Source: Dermanyssus gallinae
Taxonomy: Eukaryota; Arthropoda; Arachnida; Mesostigmata; Dermanyssidae
Assembly (NCBI GenBank): GCA_003439945.1
Contig: QVRM01004808.1
Location: 161,539 to 225,538 of the forward strand
DNA: 64,000 bases
Direction: 5' to 3'
Below, in pieces: positions 23,081 through 33,600 of the stretch. Position 1 is the stretch's first letter; every line of letters begins with the position of its first letter. A program made the translations under genes and the position numbers. The notes under the pieces are model-generated. The model saw only the letters and a list, made by a program, of their open reading frames with translations, searched no databases and was not told where the DNA came from.

Positions 23081-23539
23081 GGGCATTCTCATTGGCGTTA
23101 CAATACCTTCGTATATATCGTATAAACAAGTGTATTAATTAAACCCAGGCTCTTGGTTTTCAGGGGGTGGGGTGAAAACGAATCAGTTGGTGAGGTTGGT
23201 AAGCCTCACACAGCCGTTGCTTTTAGCTAGCTACCAGCGATGTGCATGTACCTCATGCATTCTCGAAGACTCCTATACAAAAACAGCAACAACAAAAACA
23301 TCCTACACCTCTCAATAGACTCCCGAACCACCACTCATCAAAACAATCCTTAATCAGTCCTAAATGCTCTTGTGTGTTTCGGTTCCCACTGGTTCGTTTT
23401 GCGGCGCTGCTTATTAAACCATTTGAGCTAGAGAACATTGTGCTATGATCGGCGAACGAAGCGTAAAAGGAAGTTGTCAGTGATTTCTTATCAGCGCCAA
23501 TTGCGCTCGTTCCCGCAGGCTGCCAGATAGAGTGAATCG

Positions 23540-23540
<1 letters not shown>
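23081..23540. other. Unique sequence between repeats
   Basis: Complex sequence with no recognised gene or transposon. Confidence 0.45.

Positions 23541-23620
<80 letters not shown>
23541..23620. repeat. (TAA)n array
   Basis: About 27 near-perfect AAT/TAA triplets, followed by a short TAATATTAGTA tandem to about 23675. Confidence 0.96.
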
Positions 23621-23794
23621 TAAATAATATTAGTACTAGGAGTAGTAGTATATTAATATAAATAATATTAGTATAGGAGTCAATAGGTAAAACTCCGTAC
23701 AGTAAGTGCAGCTTCAATTCTGCTACTGCTGCTGTTGCTGCTGCCGCTGTTGTTATAGCTGTCGCCACGGCCTACTATCCATATGGTTAAAATT

Positions 23795-24240
23795 GTATAT
23801 ATATATTTGATGTTTGTTTATTCACCATTATTGGTAGATTCTCACAATATTTACGAGCTATTTCGCTCAAGTACGTCAATTACAGCAGCTGTTAATGAGC
23901 TGGTGTTCAGTTCTATACATTTCATAACGTGATATCGGTCGATTTCAATTTCACCACAATATTTACAAACACATTCGTTGATTTGGAAACACTTTCCCTT
24001 TAGGCAGAGGTATATTGGTGGTATCCGTGCCAAGTTATTTTGCAAATTATTGCTCTGTTCTGTTGCAGATCCTTTTTCCATCTGTTGCTAATAAAGGCGG
24101 GTCCATCTGTAAAATTGTTGATTACAAAGTTCCAGTTTTGCCGTTCTCTGTGTTCCTTGTATGCCTCAAGCGCTTCGGGATTAAATTGGTAATTACGGTG
24201 CTCTAGGTCTTCTATTAATGTGGATATATCAGCTACCGTA
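23795..24240 (-). mobile_element. 3' end of a decayed non-LTR retrotransposon
   Basis: On the minus strand a frame (23851-24081) carries Cys-x2-Cys-x8-His-x3-Cys (CKYCGEIEIDRYHVMKC) preceded by a GKCFQINECV-type run. This is the layout of the zinc knuckle that ends the reverse transcriptase ORF of many non-LTR (LINE) elements. The preceding part (24000-24230) is open in a different frame, so at least one frameshift is present. Downstream on the same strand come a stop, an AATAAA signal (23817-23822) and a TA-rich tail at about 23797-23809, as at a LINE 3' end. The catalytic YxDD region is absent. The clade is uncertain. Confidence 0.6.
23817..23822 (-). promoter_or_regulatory. Polyadenylation signal AATAAA
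   Basis: The minus strand reads AATAAA about 30 nt past the last stop of the non-LTR relic and shortly before its TA-rich end. It is placed as expected for the element's own signal. Confidence 0.5.
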
Positions 24241-24799
24241 CAGAGTACGAGCCCGGCAAAAAGCAAAAAACGCAGGCATAGAGACACACAAGCACACCAA
24301 CATGCCTGCACTGTTGCTCGCTGTAGATGTGGCTCGCAAACTTGACGACGACCGATGCCCTAACGACAACTTGGCAGCCATAAATCCAATGATACAGACA
24401 AGAGTATTGACATTAACCATAACAACATCAATAACAACAACAAGATATGGACTGCACCGCTGGCATCGAGTCGAAAAGAATTGAGGACATCGCGGTGATG
24501 ACACCAACCCATCCACCGCGCCCACCGTAGCACCAGCCGTAATACTAAGAGTAATAATATACAGCAACTACCGATCGTAATAACAATCACGATATTAAGT
24601 GGTATTATTAGTATGATTATTTTGTCGCTATTATTACTATTATCATCATGGTCATTGAGCAGCAATACTGAGCAATATGTAGTTATTCTACCAGTGGCAG
24701 GTAGGCTTCGTCACCACCACACAGCCGGCACAATCGCATGGAGCCAATGGAGAGCTCCTCGTGACCTTGACTGCTTCTCTCTCTCTCTTTTCATATTCC
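24241..24799. other. Mixed sequence
   Basis: CAA patches near 24420-24440 and TTA/TAT triplets near 24600-24650. No gene recognised. Confidence 0.45.
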
Positions 24800-25140
24800 T
24801 ATGCAGTTCTCTCTCTATGCAACATGACAACTCACAGCAGGGACCGTATCTTCGTCACCATACAGCAAGCATGACAACCGGCCTCCATCGGCATAATCGT
24901 CATAGCGTCATTGATCGGTCGACATCATTGATGTCCTTGTTGCTGTGTCATCGTCATTGTTGTTGTTGTTGTTGTTGTTATCATTGGCTAAGTTAAATGT
25001 CGAACGAATCCTGCTCGCCATAGACCACAGACAGCCACGCATTTTGCTGTTAGTAAGTGTTGTATCGAGTAGCCGACAAATTTCGAGACTGTTTCGGCCC
25101 AAGTTTCGACCTATCCGGTTGATCTCCTCGTCCTATACGA
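24800..25140 (+). repeat. Dispersed repeat, copy B
   Basis: Second copy of the repeat at 22811-23080, same orientation, about 2 kb downstream. It has about 60 extra bases in its first half relative to copy A. The internal TTG run (24955-24980) lies at the same relative place, so the microsatellite was part of the element before duplication. Confidence 0.8.
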
Positions 25141-25665
25141 ATCTCTTCTCATCGTCGTAGCAATATCATCATCATTATCAACCTCACTGTATCGTCGTCG
25201 TCGTCGTCATCTTTATTCCGGCGCCGGCCAAACGAAAACGCCAGCGAGAACCGTCGAACGCGGTTAGCCACGCACAGGTAGAAGAAGAACGGGGGGGTTT
25301 AATGTGGCACGGTGGAATCCCTGGATTCTGATGTTAAGTCGTCAGCGACGTTATGCAACAACCACAACAGCAACAACAGCAGCAACAACAACAATCCTAC
25401 AACAATCCACAGTATCAGTAAGATCTCGATAGCTCAGCTCGGTTCCGGTTAGATGATGACTGGGCATATTTGGCGAGCGACACTCGGAAATGCGACGAAG
25501 AGGAAGAATAGGAGGCGAAAAGTCATCGGGCAAACACGTACGCGAAAGCACTAGTCTCAGCCTACTAAAGAGCTCGGCGGACTTCAAACTCGACAGCGAA
25601 CCCCAAAACGACGACGGGCTAAGGACAAGGGGCCAAAGTAGAAAATGTAGTCATCATAATGACTA

Positions 25666-25669
<4 letters not shown>
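25141..25669. other. Mixed sequence
   Basis: TCG/ATC triplets at 25150-25212 and CAA/CAG at 25357-25392. No supported gene. Confidence 0.5.
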
Positions 25670-25719
<50 letters not shown>

Positions 25720-25772
25720 TATGCTTCTACATAGTGAAATCGATATAATATATATATATATATATATATATA
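25670..25772. repeat. Two (TA)n arrays
   Basis: TA alternation at 25670-25716 and 25743-25772, split by about 26 bp of unique sequence. Confidence 0.95.
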
Positions 25773-26473
25773 CAGCTACAATTTCTGTGAAGCGTAGAAC
25801 ACACAGCGCACAGAGTTGACACCGCTACCCTTCATTGTGTCTTCATTTGTTTTTTTTCATTTGTTGTCGTTGTTCGTTAACTTTCTGGTTGGTTACCAGT
25901 GATGAATGGTTGTAGCGCTGTGCGAATCGTGAATAGTTAAAGTCACTAGTTTGTCGCGCTAAGCGTCGTCATCGTCGTCGTCGTCAAGGTACGATCTCCT
26001 TGAGTCTCACTCTGGCCAGGAGAACCAACAGGATCAACCCGCTCTAGGAACGAGCTACTGCCAAATTGGCAGCAATCGTGTGTGTCATCCAAATAACGTC
26101 GATTGTTTGTAGTGTGGGCAGCATTTGCTGTGGCGGCGTTGCCAATCCCCCCGCGTAGACACGCATCATGGATCAGGACATACAACCCATGGGACGATAA
26201 CCGAGACTCGCCACTGGACCGGCGTCCGTCGTCACATTCGTGAGAGCACAAATTCTAACCGCATTCTCTAACGGCTGGCCAGAGATGGGATGCGAGGAGA
26301 AATTAAAAGACATAAAAAACAAACTAATCAAACAAACAAACTATGAGGTGTATATTAAGTAAGTGCATGCATGCACACATGTGTAGACAAACGCAGCTAT
26401 TAGCAGAACAGATAAACGGGCAAATAGGAGGCAGACACTAATGAATCAAGCTGATGGCGGCGGCTCACTCCAG
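25773..26473. other. Unique sequence with one exon-like minus-strand frame
   Basis: The minus-strand frame at 25946-26251 (101 codons, no ATG at its start) is compositionally complex except for a Thr-rich end from the TCG/GTC run at 25968-25987. No paired splice sites or domain, so it is noted and not called a gene. Confidence 0.4.
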
Positions 26474-26671
26474 TGCTAGCGAAATCGGCGGCCGCGTTGC
26501 CAGTAAAAGTGATACACTGCAACCCTCATTCATTGATTGATGAAATCGGGCTAACAGCGAGAACAGTGCTGAACTCGGTAACAAGCCAGGAAAGCACGAT
26601 CAACGTACACGCTTGCAGTGAAAGCGTGTGGCCCACGTACAGAGTAACGCACTTGATGCGGTACGCTCGAG
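26474..26671 (+). CDS. Candidate internal exon, unknown protein
   Basis: The frame is open for 66 codons between a plausible acceptor (gctcactccag) and a plausible donor (CGAG then GTAAAC). The peptide begins Leu-Ala-Lys-Ser-Ala-Ala-Ala and is of mixed composition with no repeat contribution, which is unusual for this window. The opposite strand is also open here, so the openness may be compositional. No family recognised. Confidence 0.18.
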
Positions 26672-27091
26672 GTAAACGTGGATGTGCAGAAGGACAATAG
26701 GGATTCACAACAACGGGTTGCGTTTCTGGTTTCTGTCTGGTGCAATGGCTCGCTGCAGCCGTGGCGCCACCGAGTCGCGCGTTCGGCCGCCAGACCGACC
26801 ACATCACCATCTCTCCTGTCACGGCCATTATGAGCTTCATCGTCCTCGTGCGACTTTCAAGGACACCCCCGCCCACCCCCCGCCCATATTGATAATGTTG
26901 TTGTTGTCGTCGTCGTCGTCGTTGTCGACATCACAAAGTGCCGCATGATTGGAGACATCGCTAGCAGCAGCAACAACAACCACAACAACAACAGCAGCAG
27001 CAACAACGACAACAATATTACGAGACAACGACAACACAAACAACAACAACAACAACAACAATAACAGTAGCAGCAGCATTTCAAACCAGCT
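26672..27091. other. Mixed sequence ending in a CAA/CAG array
   Basis: GTC/TTG triplets at 26896-26925, then CAA, AGC and AAC triplets at 26962-27070. Confidence 0.7.
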
Positions 27092-27496
27092 GTGAACAGA
27101 GAAGCGCTGAACAAGGCAATAGTACCTTCCTTCATAACTGGTGGTGGTGACGATAGTGCTGTTGCTGCTGCTGCTGCTGCTAAAGGTGCAGCTGCTTATG
27201 ACGGCTCAGCTGTCGCTGAAGTTCCGTCTCTGCCGGCGATAGCCAATGTTCAGCCTTTAAGTATAACAACCCACAAACAAGGCAACAACCACAAAAACAG
27301 CAGCAGCAGTAATGACGCCATCAACACCAACAACAACAACAACAGTAATAATAATATCAACGACAGCAACAATGAAACCGACAGATTGACCCGACCCGAT
27401 ACGAGTCGGGGGCAGCAAGGCGTCCCTGTTCCTGAAGGCGTCCCTGAAGCGCCCATGCTGCTGTCGCCGGTCCCACCACCCCCTGGCTCAGGCTGA
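27092..27496 (+). CDS. Candidate low-complexity exon (Ala, Asn/Ser, Pro)
   Basis: An open frame of 134 codons that starts after a stop at 27068 and has no ATG near its 5' end, so it would have to be an internal or last exon. Residues 1-30 include an Ala run, 58-95 are Asn/Ser from a CAA/AGT microsatellite, and the last 40 are complex (LTRPDTSRGQQG, then PEGVPEAPMLLSPVPPPP) and end at TGA. Acceptor evidence is poor. Function unknown. Confidence 0.2.
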   Translation: MNREALNKAIVPSFITGGGDDSAVAAAAAAKGAAAYDGSAVAEVPSLPAIANVQPLSITTHKQGNNHKNSSSSNDAINTNNNNNSNNNINDSNNETDRLTRPDTSRGQQGVPVPEGVPEAPMLLSPVPPPPGSG

Positions 27497-27749
27497 ATCG
27501 GCCCGGCCTAAACCTCGCTCTAGTGTTGCGCTTGCTCGAATCAAACAGGTGATCGCACGTCACACAACAGCAACACAGTACCGTCAGTAGTAGTAGCAAT
27601 ATCAAGAATAATCATATTCATCGGCGTCATCATCATCAGCATCATCATCTTCGTCGTCACCATCATCATCACAATCATCCAGCATCATCATCATCATCAT
27701 CGTAATCAACTCAAATGCATAGACACATACGCATACCCTACTTGGAAAT
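27497..27749. repeat. ATC-rich stretch
   Basis: ATC triplets with interruptions at about 27600-27705. Confidence 0.8.
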
Positions 27750-27840
27750 GAGGCAAGCGTGCCGAGCGGCCTGTCGTGTAGTAGACAGTTGGCTAGCTCG
27801 CGACTAGAGTATGCAAATCATCATTCCGGATACTCGCCTC
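27750..27840 (+). pseudogene. tRNA-like relic (Leu/Ser type), doubtful
   Basis: The ends can pair as a 7-bp acceptor stem with one mismatch (GAGGCAA with TCGCCTC). An A-box-like TGCCGAGCGG lies at 27760-27769, and a 5-bp stem CTGTC/GACAG with an 8-nt loop (27771-27788) sits where an anticodon arm would be. Total length, 91, suits a long-variable-arm tRNA. A normal T arm (GGTTCRANTCC) is missing, so it cannot be a working tRNA. It may be a decayed tRNA or tRNA-derived element, or coincidence. Confidence 0.2.
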
Positions 27841-28306
27841 AAACCGATTACATTACTACTACTACTGGCGCCTAAACGTTGTGTTAGCTGAAAGTCGCTA
27901 ACTAACGATAATCAAAGCAAACAGCAGCAGCCACAGAAACCGAAATTAATACGTCAAGACATACTGTAGTATATACCGACCAAAGTGCACGACAAAAACA
28001 CATCGAACAAACGGTGGGAAGATTGGCAATCAAATAGGCAATCAATCGTTAATTAACAACCCGAGTGACAACAACAAAAATAACAACAACAACATTATGC
28101 GAAGTAAATATTATTATTGTTGTTATTATTAGTATTATTACGGCCACGGTAACAACAATCATACACCGCAGCGTGGCGTTTTACGATGTCACTTACACCG
28201 CCTCACTTGTATCAATGCCGGCATCATCTAACAACAACAACAATAGCAACAACGATCACGACGAAGACGATGATGCTTAAGAAGCTGCTCCACATACCAC
28301 TCACTA
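27841..28306. other. AT-richer unique sequence
   Basis: CAA and TTA triplet patches at 28068-28140 and 28230-28262. No gene recognised. Confidence 0.45.
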
Positions 28307-28361
28307 CTGTATAGAGTAGGACATCATCATCATAATTTGTCATTAACCATACTCTATACGG
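28307..28361. other. 12-bp hairpin
   Basis: CTGTATAGAGTA (28307-28318) pairs with TACTCTATACGG (28350-28361), one wobble, with a 31-nt loop. Unknown role. Confidence 0.7.
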
Positions 28362-29130
28362 TAATTAGCGATCATCAATAACTATCAGATTCACCACCAA
28401 CAGGTATGTATGCATCCCCCCTCATAGATAGTCTCAGAGTAGCCCATACATGGCCTAGTGGTCGTTGCGTAACGAATCGATCGATTTCAACCAATCGAAA
28501 AGTATGTAACGAATGTGCCTTCGTCTCGTTGCTTGCCCCCGGGCAATCTGTGCAAATATACGCAAGAAAGTTAGAGTAAACGTCATTACTATTATTATTT
28601 ATATTATTATTATTATTATTGTTACTAGCAAGTGTGCATCAGCAGATTGGTCCTTGTCAGACAGTGCAAGTGCCCTAGTTAGGTTAGTATTGTAGTGCGG
28701 GTAGAAGTAATAGTAGCATTTCGAAAACAAACATCCATCTGGTAGCGGTAGTAGTAGTAGTAGTAGTAAGCATGTAGCAGAACTGTAATACTGCTCTAAC
28801 CGCTATTGGTGACACAAAGTACTTCGTTTCTGTTTTTTCCTCCCTGTTTTCCCTCTTGCGCGAAGTGTGCGCATCATCGCCACACGGCGACGGAATAGCG
28901 CCCGTGTCGGATGATTCCGCCGGTCACTGTGCAGCACATGCCTCACAGTATGACGAACGGGCATTTTTACTGCTAGCTCCCCACATGGCGCACACACAAC
29001 GAAAATCCATGTGACATTTGTTGTGTGCGCAATGTGTGACGGTAAAGGACGCAAAGGCGATAAGTTCATCAACTTAGTTCAGGCTACCGTCATGGTTCCA
29101 CGTAATTATCAACGACATTTTTATCACACA

Positions 29131-29133
<3 letters not shown>
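28362..29133. other. Unique sequence
   Basis: TAT/TTA triplets at 28590-28622 and TAG triplets at 28748-28770. No gene recognised. Confidence 0.45.

Positions 29134-29179
<46 letters not shown>
29134..29179. repeat. (TA)n array
   Basis: Pure TA alternation followed by a TG run. Confidence 0.97.
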
Positions 29180-29189
<10 letters not shown>

Positions 29190-30303
29190 ATACCCTCGTT
29201 TCATATTACTCTTCTACCTTAAGTCGTATACCTATATTAATCTCTTATCTATATATGTGCGCCAGCGTGCAAGTGAGATCAGTATGTCGCATGTGCCAAT
29301 TACCAAAAAAAAAGGAAAAATATTAAACACGAACATCCATTCGTTGTCTGATGGTGGTTTTGGTGGTTAGATGTGTGTGTTAGCAAGTGAAGTGAGCACA
29401 CAATTTCTAGCTATTACTACTGGTGGCGCACCTCTTTCGGCCTTTCTCTCATTGCGCTTTCCTCCCTTCGAAGCAGCAGGGGCAGCGGCAGCTGGAGCGG
29501 ATGAAGGTCAATCGAATTGAAGACTCGTCTCTGAGCGGGTGCCTGTGTGAAGATGAAGGAACGGCAAAAGCAAATCGCGCGTTCATCCCCACGCCGACAT
29601 GATGCGAGGTGTGCAGGCGGTGCACAGGCAGAAGAAAGCGTTGTTCCGAAGACCGGAAAAAAACGAGGGGAGATGGTCCAGGAGAAGGATTTCGAGGCGT
29701 CTTTCGATCCTGTGATCTCATGAAGCACATCGTGGTCATCGACGTTTTCGCCGCTGTTGCTGCTGCTGCTGTTGCCATGTTTACATGTCACTCCGCGGTG
29801 TATTGGGGGTCGATCTTCGAGGAGCCGATCGAGGTAGACCGTTTCGATGGTTTTCGTTCTCATCTGTTACTTCTCGTTACAGGCGGTAGTAGAGTAATGA
29901 TGACGACGATGATGATGATGATGATGATGGGATCACAAATAATCCTCGGCATCCTGGATGACGCCATTTGTCGTCGTTTTGACGGCTGCCTGATTTGAAG
30001 TGTCCTTTCCAGAGACGAAAGAAGATGACCAGAATGGGCGGAAGAAGAAGCAGAAAAAGAACAAGAAGAAAGTGAAGAGACGAAGGTGAACGTGGTGGAA
30101 CGAAGAAGATGAAAGTGAATTGAAAAAAAAACGACACAACAGAGAGAATGTCTTCTTCGACGACAAGCCGATGCGATGGCGCGGTCATCACCTGGCATTA
30201 GCCGATTACGTTGCCAGAGGCCACCAATCACATGGCGTACGAAAGCCTTGAAACCTCACTGCTCGTCACAACAACCTCGTCGAAGCACGACTCACTCACA
30301 CAC
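29180..30303. other. Unique sequence with overlapping open frames
   Basis: Frames of 100-150 codons overlap on both strands between 29417 and 30000 (for example 29417-29863 on the minus strand). They have no domain or splice support. GAT triplets occur at 29897-29928 and a purine-rich GAA run at 30010-30120. Confidence 0.45.
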
Positions 30304-30385
30304 TCACACCCATCATCATCATCATCCTCCTCATTATCCTCATCATCATCATCCTCCTCATTATCCTCATCATCATCATAATTCT
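30304..30385. repeat. ATC array with 36-bp higher-order duplication
   Basis: The block CATCATCATCATCCTCCTCA followed by TTATCCTCATC is repeated in tandem with a 36-bp period. Confidence 0.85.
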
Positions 30386-31671
30386 CGTCACCTATCTTAT
30401 CACCATCTGTCATGAACACTTCCCATCATCATCACCCCCCCCCATATCCGTCAACGGACACATCCACCATCGCCACCACCACGGCCACCGTCACCCAGCC
30501 AATGCATGATTCGTTGACTGGCTCACTGAGCTATTCCTACTAATACCATTACTACTACTACTACAACAACTACTAATGCTTCTGCCACTACTTCAACGAC
30601 TAATGAGTAAGTAGTTGTTGCTCCTTGATCACTGGTAATCCATCCATTCTCATCCATTGCTCCATCATCGCTCTGCGGGGCGGGGGCGGTGGTGGCGTGA
30701 GCACAGTCCATAGGGACACACAGACGCAAAAACACAGATGCAAACACTTGCTGTCTGGCTGAATTCCCGTCGTCGTCGTCGTCGTCGTCGTCATTGTCGC
30801 TGTCGGGTAGACAGTCGCAATTTGATGGGTAGAATATAGTTGAAATTTGTCGGCGGCTACGAAGAACAACGACAACAACAGCAGCAGCAGCAGCAGCAGC
30901 AACAACAACACGGAGATGATAGAGGAGCCGGTGGAGTACGTCGGAGGAAGAGGATAAGCCGCCGTTGAGAATAATGTCGACGACGACAACGACGACGACG
31001 ACGACAGTGGTATAACATGAAGCATCAAATGGGCCGAAATGATGTCGAACAATATCCGCATTGTTGTATACGCACTGCGATGATGATGACGACAATGATG
31101 ATGTTGATGGGGACATTTGTTCCATGCTCTCATCATAACTTCTCATCTCTCACCGAGCGCAATTCGCGCTCACAAACAAAACAGCAGTTGCCCAGCCGAC
31201 AGACAGACCGAGCGACCGACCACAGTCAGTACAGACCCGCAATAACGCACGCTAACTACACACAGCCGAAACATCAGAAACACATACTGCAATTACAGAT
31301 TGCTGATTGGAAACGTATCACATCATAGACAGTAGCAGCATAAATGAGAGCAGTGACGTCGATGACACCAACGACGACGACGACGACAACAACAACAACA
31401 ACGACAACGATGAGAGCGATCACGTGGACGGCAAAACACGTTACGTTAAACCATCGAGCAAAACCGACAGCAACGTGTTAACCACCTCAAGTTCGGCCGG
31501 CCGGCAGCAACGTGTTCCCTTAATCATGCCGGAGGGAGCAGCAACCGTCATAACAACGAAGCACTCTAGCAGAGGCAGCGGCAGCCGCAGTAGCAACAGC
31601 TGGAGCTGCTGGAACGACAAATAGGATAGCTATCTATTTGTTGTCTGCCTCTATCGCGACCTCTATCACAG
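30386..31671. other. Mixed sequence with GTC, CAG and ACG arrays
   Basis: GTC triplets at 30769-30797, CAG/CAA at 30878-30912, ACG at 30974-31005 and GAC/CAA at 31363-31410. The Asp/Asn-rich plus-strand frame at 31307-31624 has a complex C-terminal half but no clear splice sites. Confidence 0.5.
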
Positions 31672-31897
31672 ACAGCAAGCCGACATTTGCCGCAACACAA
31701 GTCGCATCACCCCCGGCGGCCACAGCGACAACCCGAATGCGAGCTATAGCGGATAGGGAGAACGGCATTGAAAGCGTGACACTGTTGGACGTTACCGACG
31801 AATCGCCCAACGCCGCTTTGTCTATCTTGTCTCCTCTGCGTTCGCTATTGATACTAATGATGCTGATGATGCTGGAAGCCTGCTCTGACTCGTCGAG
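31672..31897 (+). CDS. Candidate internal exon, unknown protein
   Basis: A strong-looking acceptor, a pyrimidine-rich run ending in TATCACAG at 31671, opens 75 codons that reach a weaker donor (CGAG then GTATTT at 31898). The peptide is mixed: an Ala/Thr/Pro-rich start, a charged middle (ADRENGIESVTLLDVTDES) and a hydrophobic end with Leu/Met. No repeats account for most of it. The frame stops soon after the donor (31907). No family recognised. Confidence 0.22.
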
Positions 31898-31898
31898 G

Positions 31899-31965
31899 TA
31901 TTTTTGAAGCTTATAGAACGTTGTTTTTGAAGCTTATGAGGTGTTTTTAAAGCTTATGAAGTTGT
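31899..31965. repeat. Short minisatellite with AAGCTT core
   Basis: Three copies of TTTTTGAAGCTTATGA-like sequence at 31901, 31924 and 31944 (spacing 23 and 20). Confidence 0.85.
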
Positions 31966-32726
31966 TGCTCATTGTGTAGCTCATAACAACAACCATGTGT
32001 TATGGTTGTTGTTGCTGTCGTTGCTGTCGTTGTACATGTGTTTGTTGCCTTTGTTGTTATCCATCTATTGAACACAAACAACAACAACAACGACCACAAC
32101 AACAACGATGGTGGCGATGGTGGTGATGATGATGATGATAATGACGACGACAACAACGACGATAAAGCCTTAGTTGCCGTCGACTTCAACCACCACGGCG
32201 ACAATTCAAGGGGGGAGGGTATGTTGGTGGTTGTGATTAAGTAGCCTCGCATATTGATCGGAAGACCACGCACAGACCACGACGACCACAGCGGTTGTCA
32301 AGATGTTGATGCAGTTGTTGGTTTTGTTGTTGAGCTTGTTGTTGTTGTTGTTGCAGTTGCATGCATACGATGTGCATGCGCGCATCCGCGTGCAGTAAAG
32401 CAAGTATAAAACGACGTAGAGGTATCCACTGATCGTACGCACGACACACACATATATATATATATATGCATATATAGTATGCAGCTTGAGCAGCAGTGAA
32501 ACTGCAGCGCAGGTAAATGAAATGAGAGAGGTAGTTGTGCATACATGAGCTCATTATCATTATTATTATTATTATGATTTTTATCATCATTGTCCTCATC
32601 ATGACCACTACCATCATCATCATCATCATCGTCTTCTTCTGCTGACTTTGTTCCTCCACCACTGAGCATCATTTCACAGCAGCACATTTGGTTGTGCATC
32701 GTTTACAAGCTTTTCACTTCCTTTAG
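31966..32726. other. Mixed sequence
   Basis: TTG triplets at 32000-32030, CAA/GAT at 32078-32165, TTG at 32312-32355, a TA run at 32452-32467, and TTA then ATC at 32553-32632. It ends in the pyrimidine tract that serves as acceptor for the next candidate exon. Confidence 0.55.
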
Positions 32727-32904
32727 CCGGCCGAGATGAATGACGGCAGCAACAACAGTAGCAACAACAACAACAATGACGACAGCAACAACAACAGCAG
32801 CAGCAGCAGCAATAACAACACCAAAGGGTGGCAGACCAGCAAAGCTCGAAAGAAGCGTAAGCTCGCGCAGATGATCTCGTCGTCGACGGAATGCAGGAAG
32901 GAAA
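32727..32904 (+). CDS. Candidate internal exon: Asn/Ser-rich linker with basic cluster
   Basis: This is the best splice-bounded candidate of the window. The acceptor (cttttcacttcctttag at 32726) has a long pyrimidine tract, and the donor at 32905-32910 is a perfect GTAAGT. The 59 codons between are open in phase 0. They begin Pro-Ala-Glu-Met-Asn-Asp-Gly, pass through an Asn/Ser/Asp tract coded by AAC/AGC triplets, and end with KARKKRKLAQM and a mixed segment. The basic cluster resembles a nuclear localisation signal, so a nuclear regulator with disordered linkers is one reading. If unspliced, the frame continues to TAA at 32997-32999. No family recognised. Confidence 0.33.
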
Positions 32905-33600
32905 GTAAGTCGGCACGACTTTGCTCGATCAGCGACAACACTAGCAACAACTCTAACAATAACAGCAACAACAGCAGCAGCAGCCAGGCTGATGAATAAA
33001 CAGACTGACAAACGAACAGGCCGACAAATCTCGTTGGAGACTGTCGCATGTTTAGCTAGTCGTTTGAAGAGACTCGACGTTTGACTGTGACTCGACGCGA
33101 TACTGCTGCGCGACAACTGATCTGACGCGTCTTCAGTTGTTCCGTCACGGCGGCGGCGGGCTGCACGCGCGTTGCGTCAACTACCGCCAACACCGCGCGC
33201 ACTGAAACGTGGAACGGGTGCGCGAAAACGTCTTCGTCTGCATCTTGATCGTCGTCGTCGTCGTCGCTGTCGTCGTCAATATCGCGCCAGTATCGTTGAC
33301 GTGGTAATCGTTGTCGTCGTCGTTAGCTTTGAAGTAGTTTTCATCTTCAACTGTGTATCATCGTCGTCTTGAATGTACTTCAGTACCAGCGTCCACCATG
33401 CCGCAGTCGTCGGAGGGGGAAAGCACCCACATCTGCTGTTTCTGTTGCCTACGTTATTACTGATGTTGCTTACTGACGTTTTTTTTCGCCACCTTCTTCT
33501 TCTGTCATTTTTCCTCATTTTGCTTCTGCTCGTAGTCGTCGTCTTCTGTTTCTTGTTTGTCTTGTTCTTTTACGATACTGTATACGGTTGCTGCTGCTGT
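32905..33600. other. Mixed sequence with GTC/TTC triplets
   Basis: CAA/CAG at 32937-32985, GTC triplets at 33248-33282 and TTC/TCG at 33494-33560. No supported gene. Confidence 0.5.

Noticed and set aside
25425..25510. tRNA gene suggested by ATAGCTCAGCTCGG
   Set aside because: The D-arm-like string is not followed by anticodon or T arms and the ends do not pair.
28441..28505. tRNA gene suggested by TGGCCTAGTGG, an A-box match
   Set aside because: No B box or T arm follows at the required distance, and no acceptor stem pairs.
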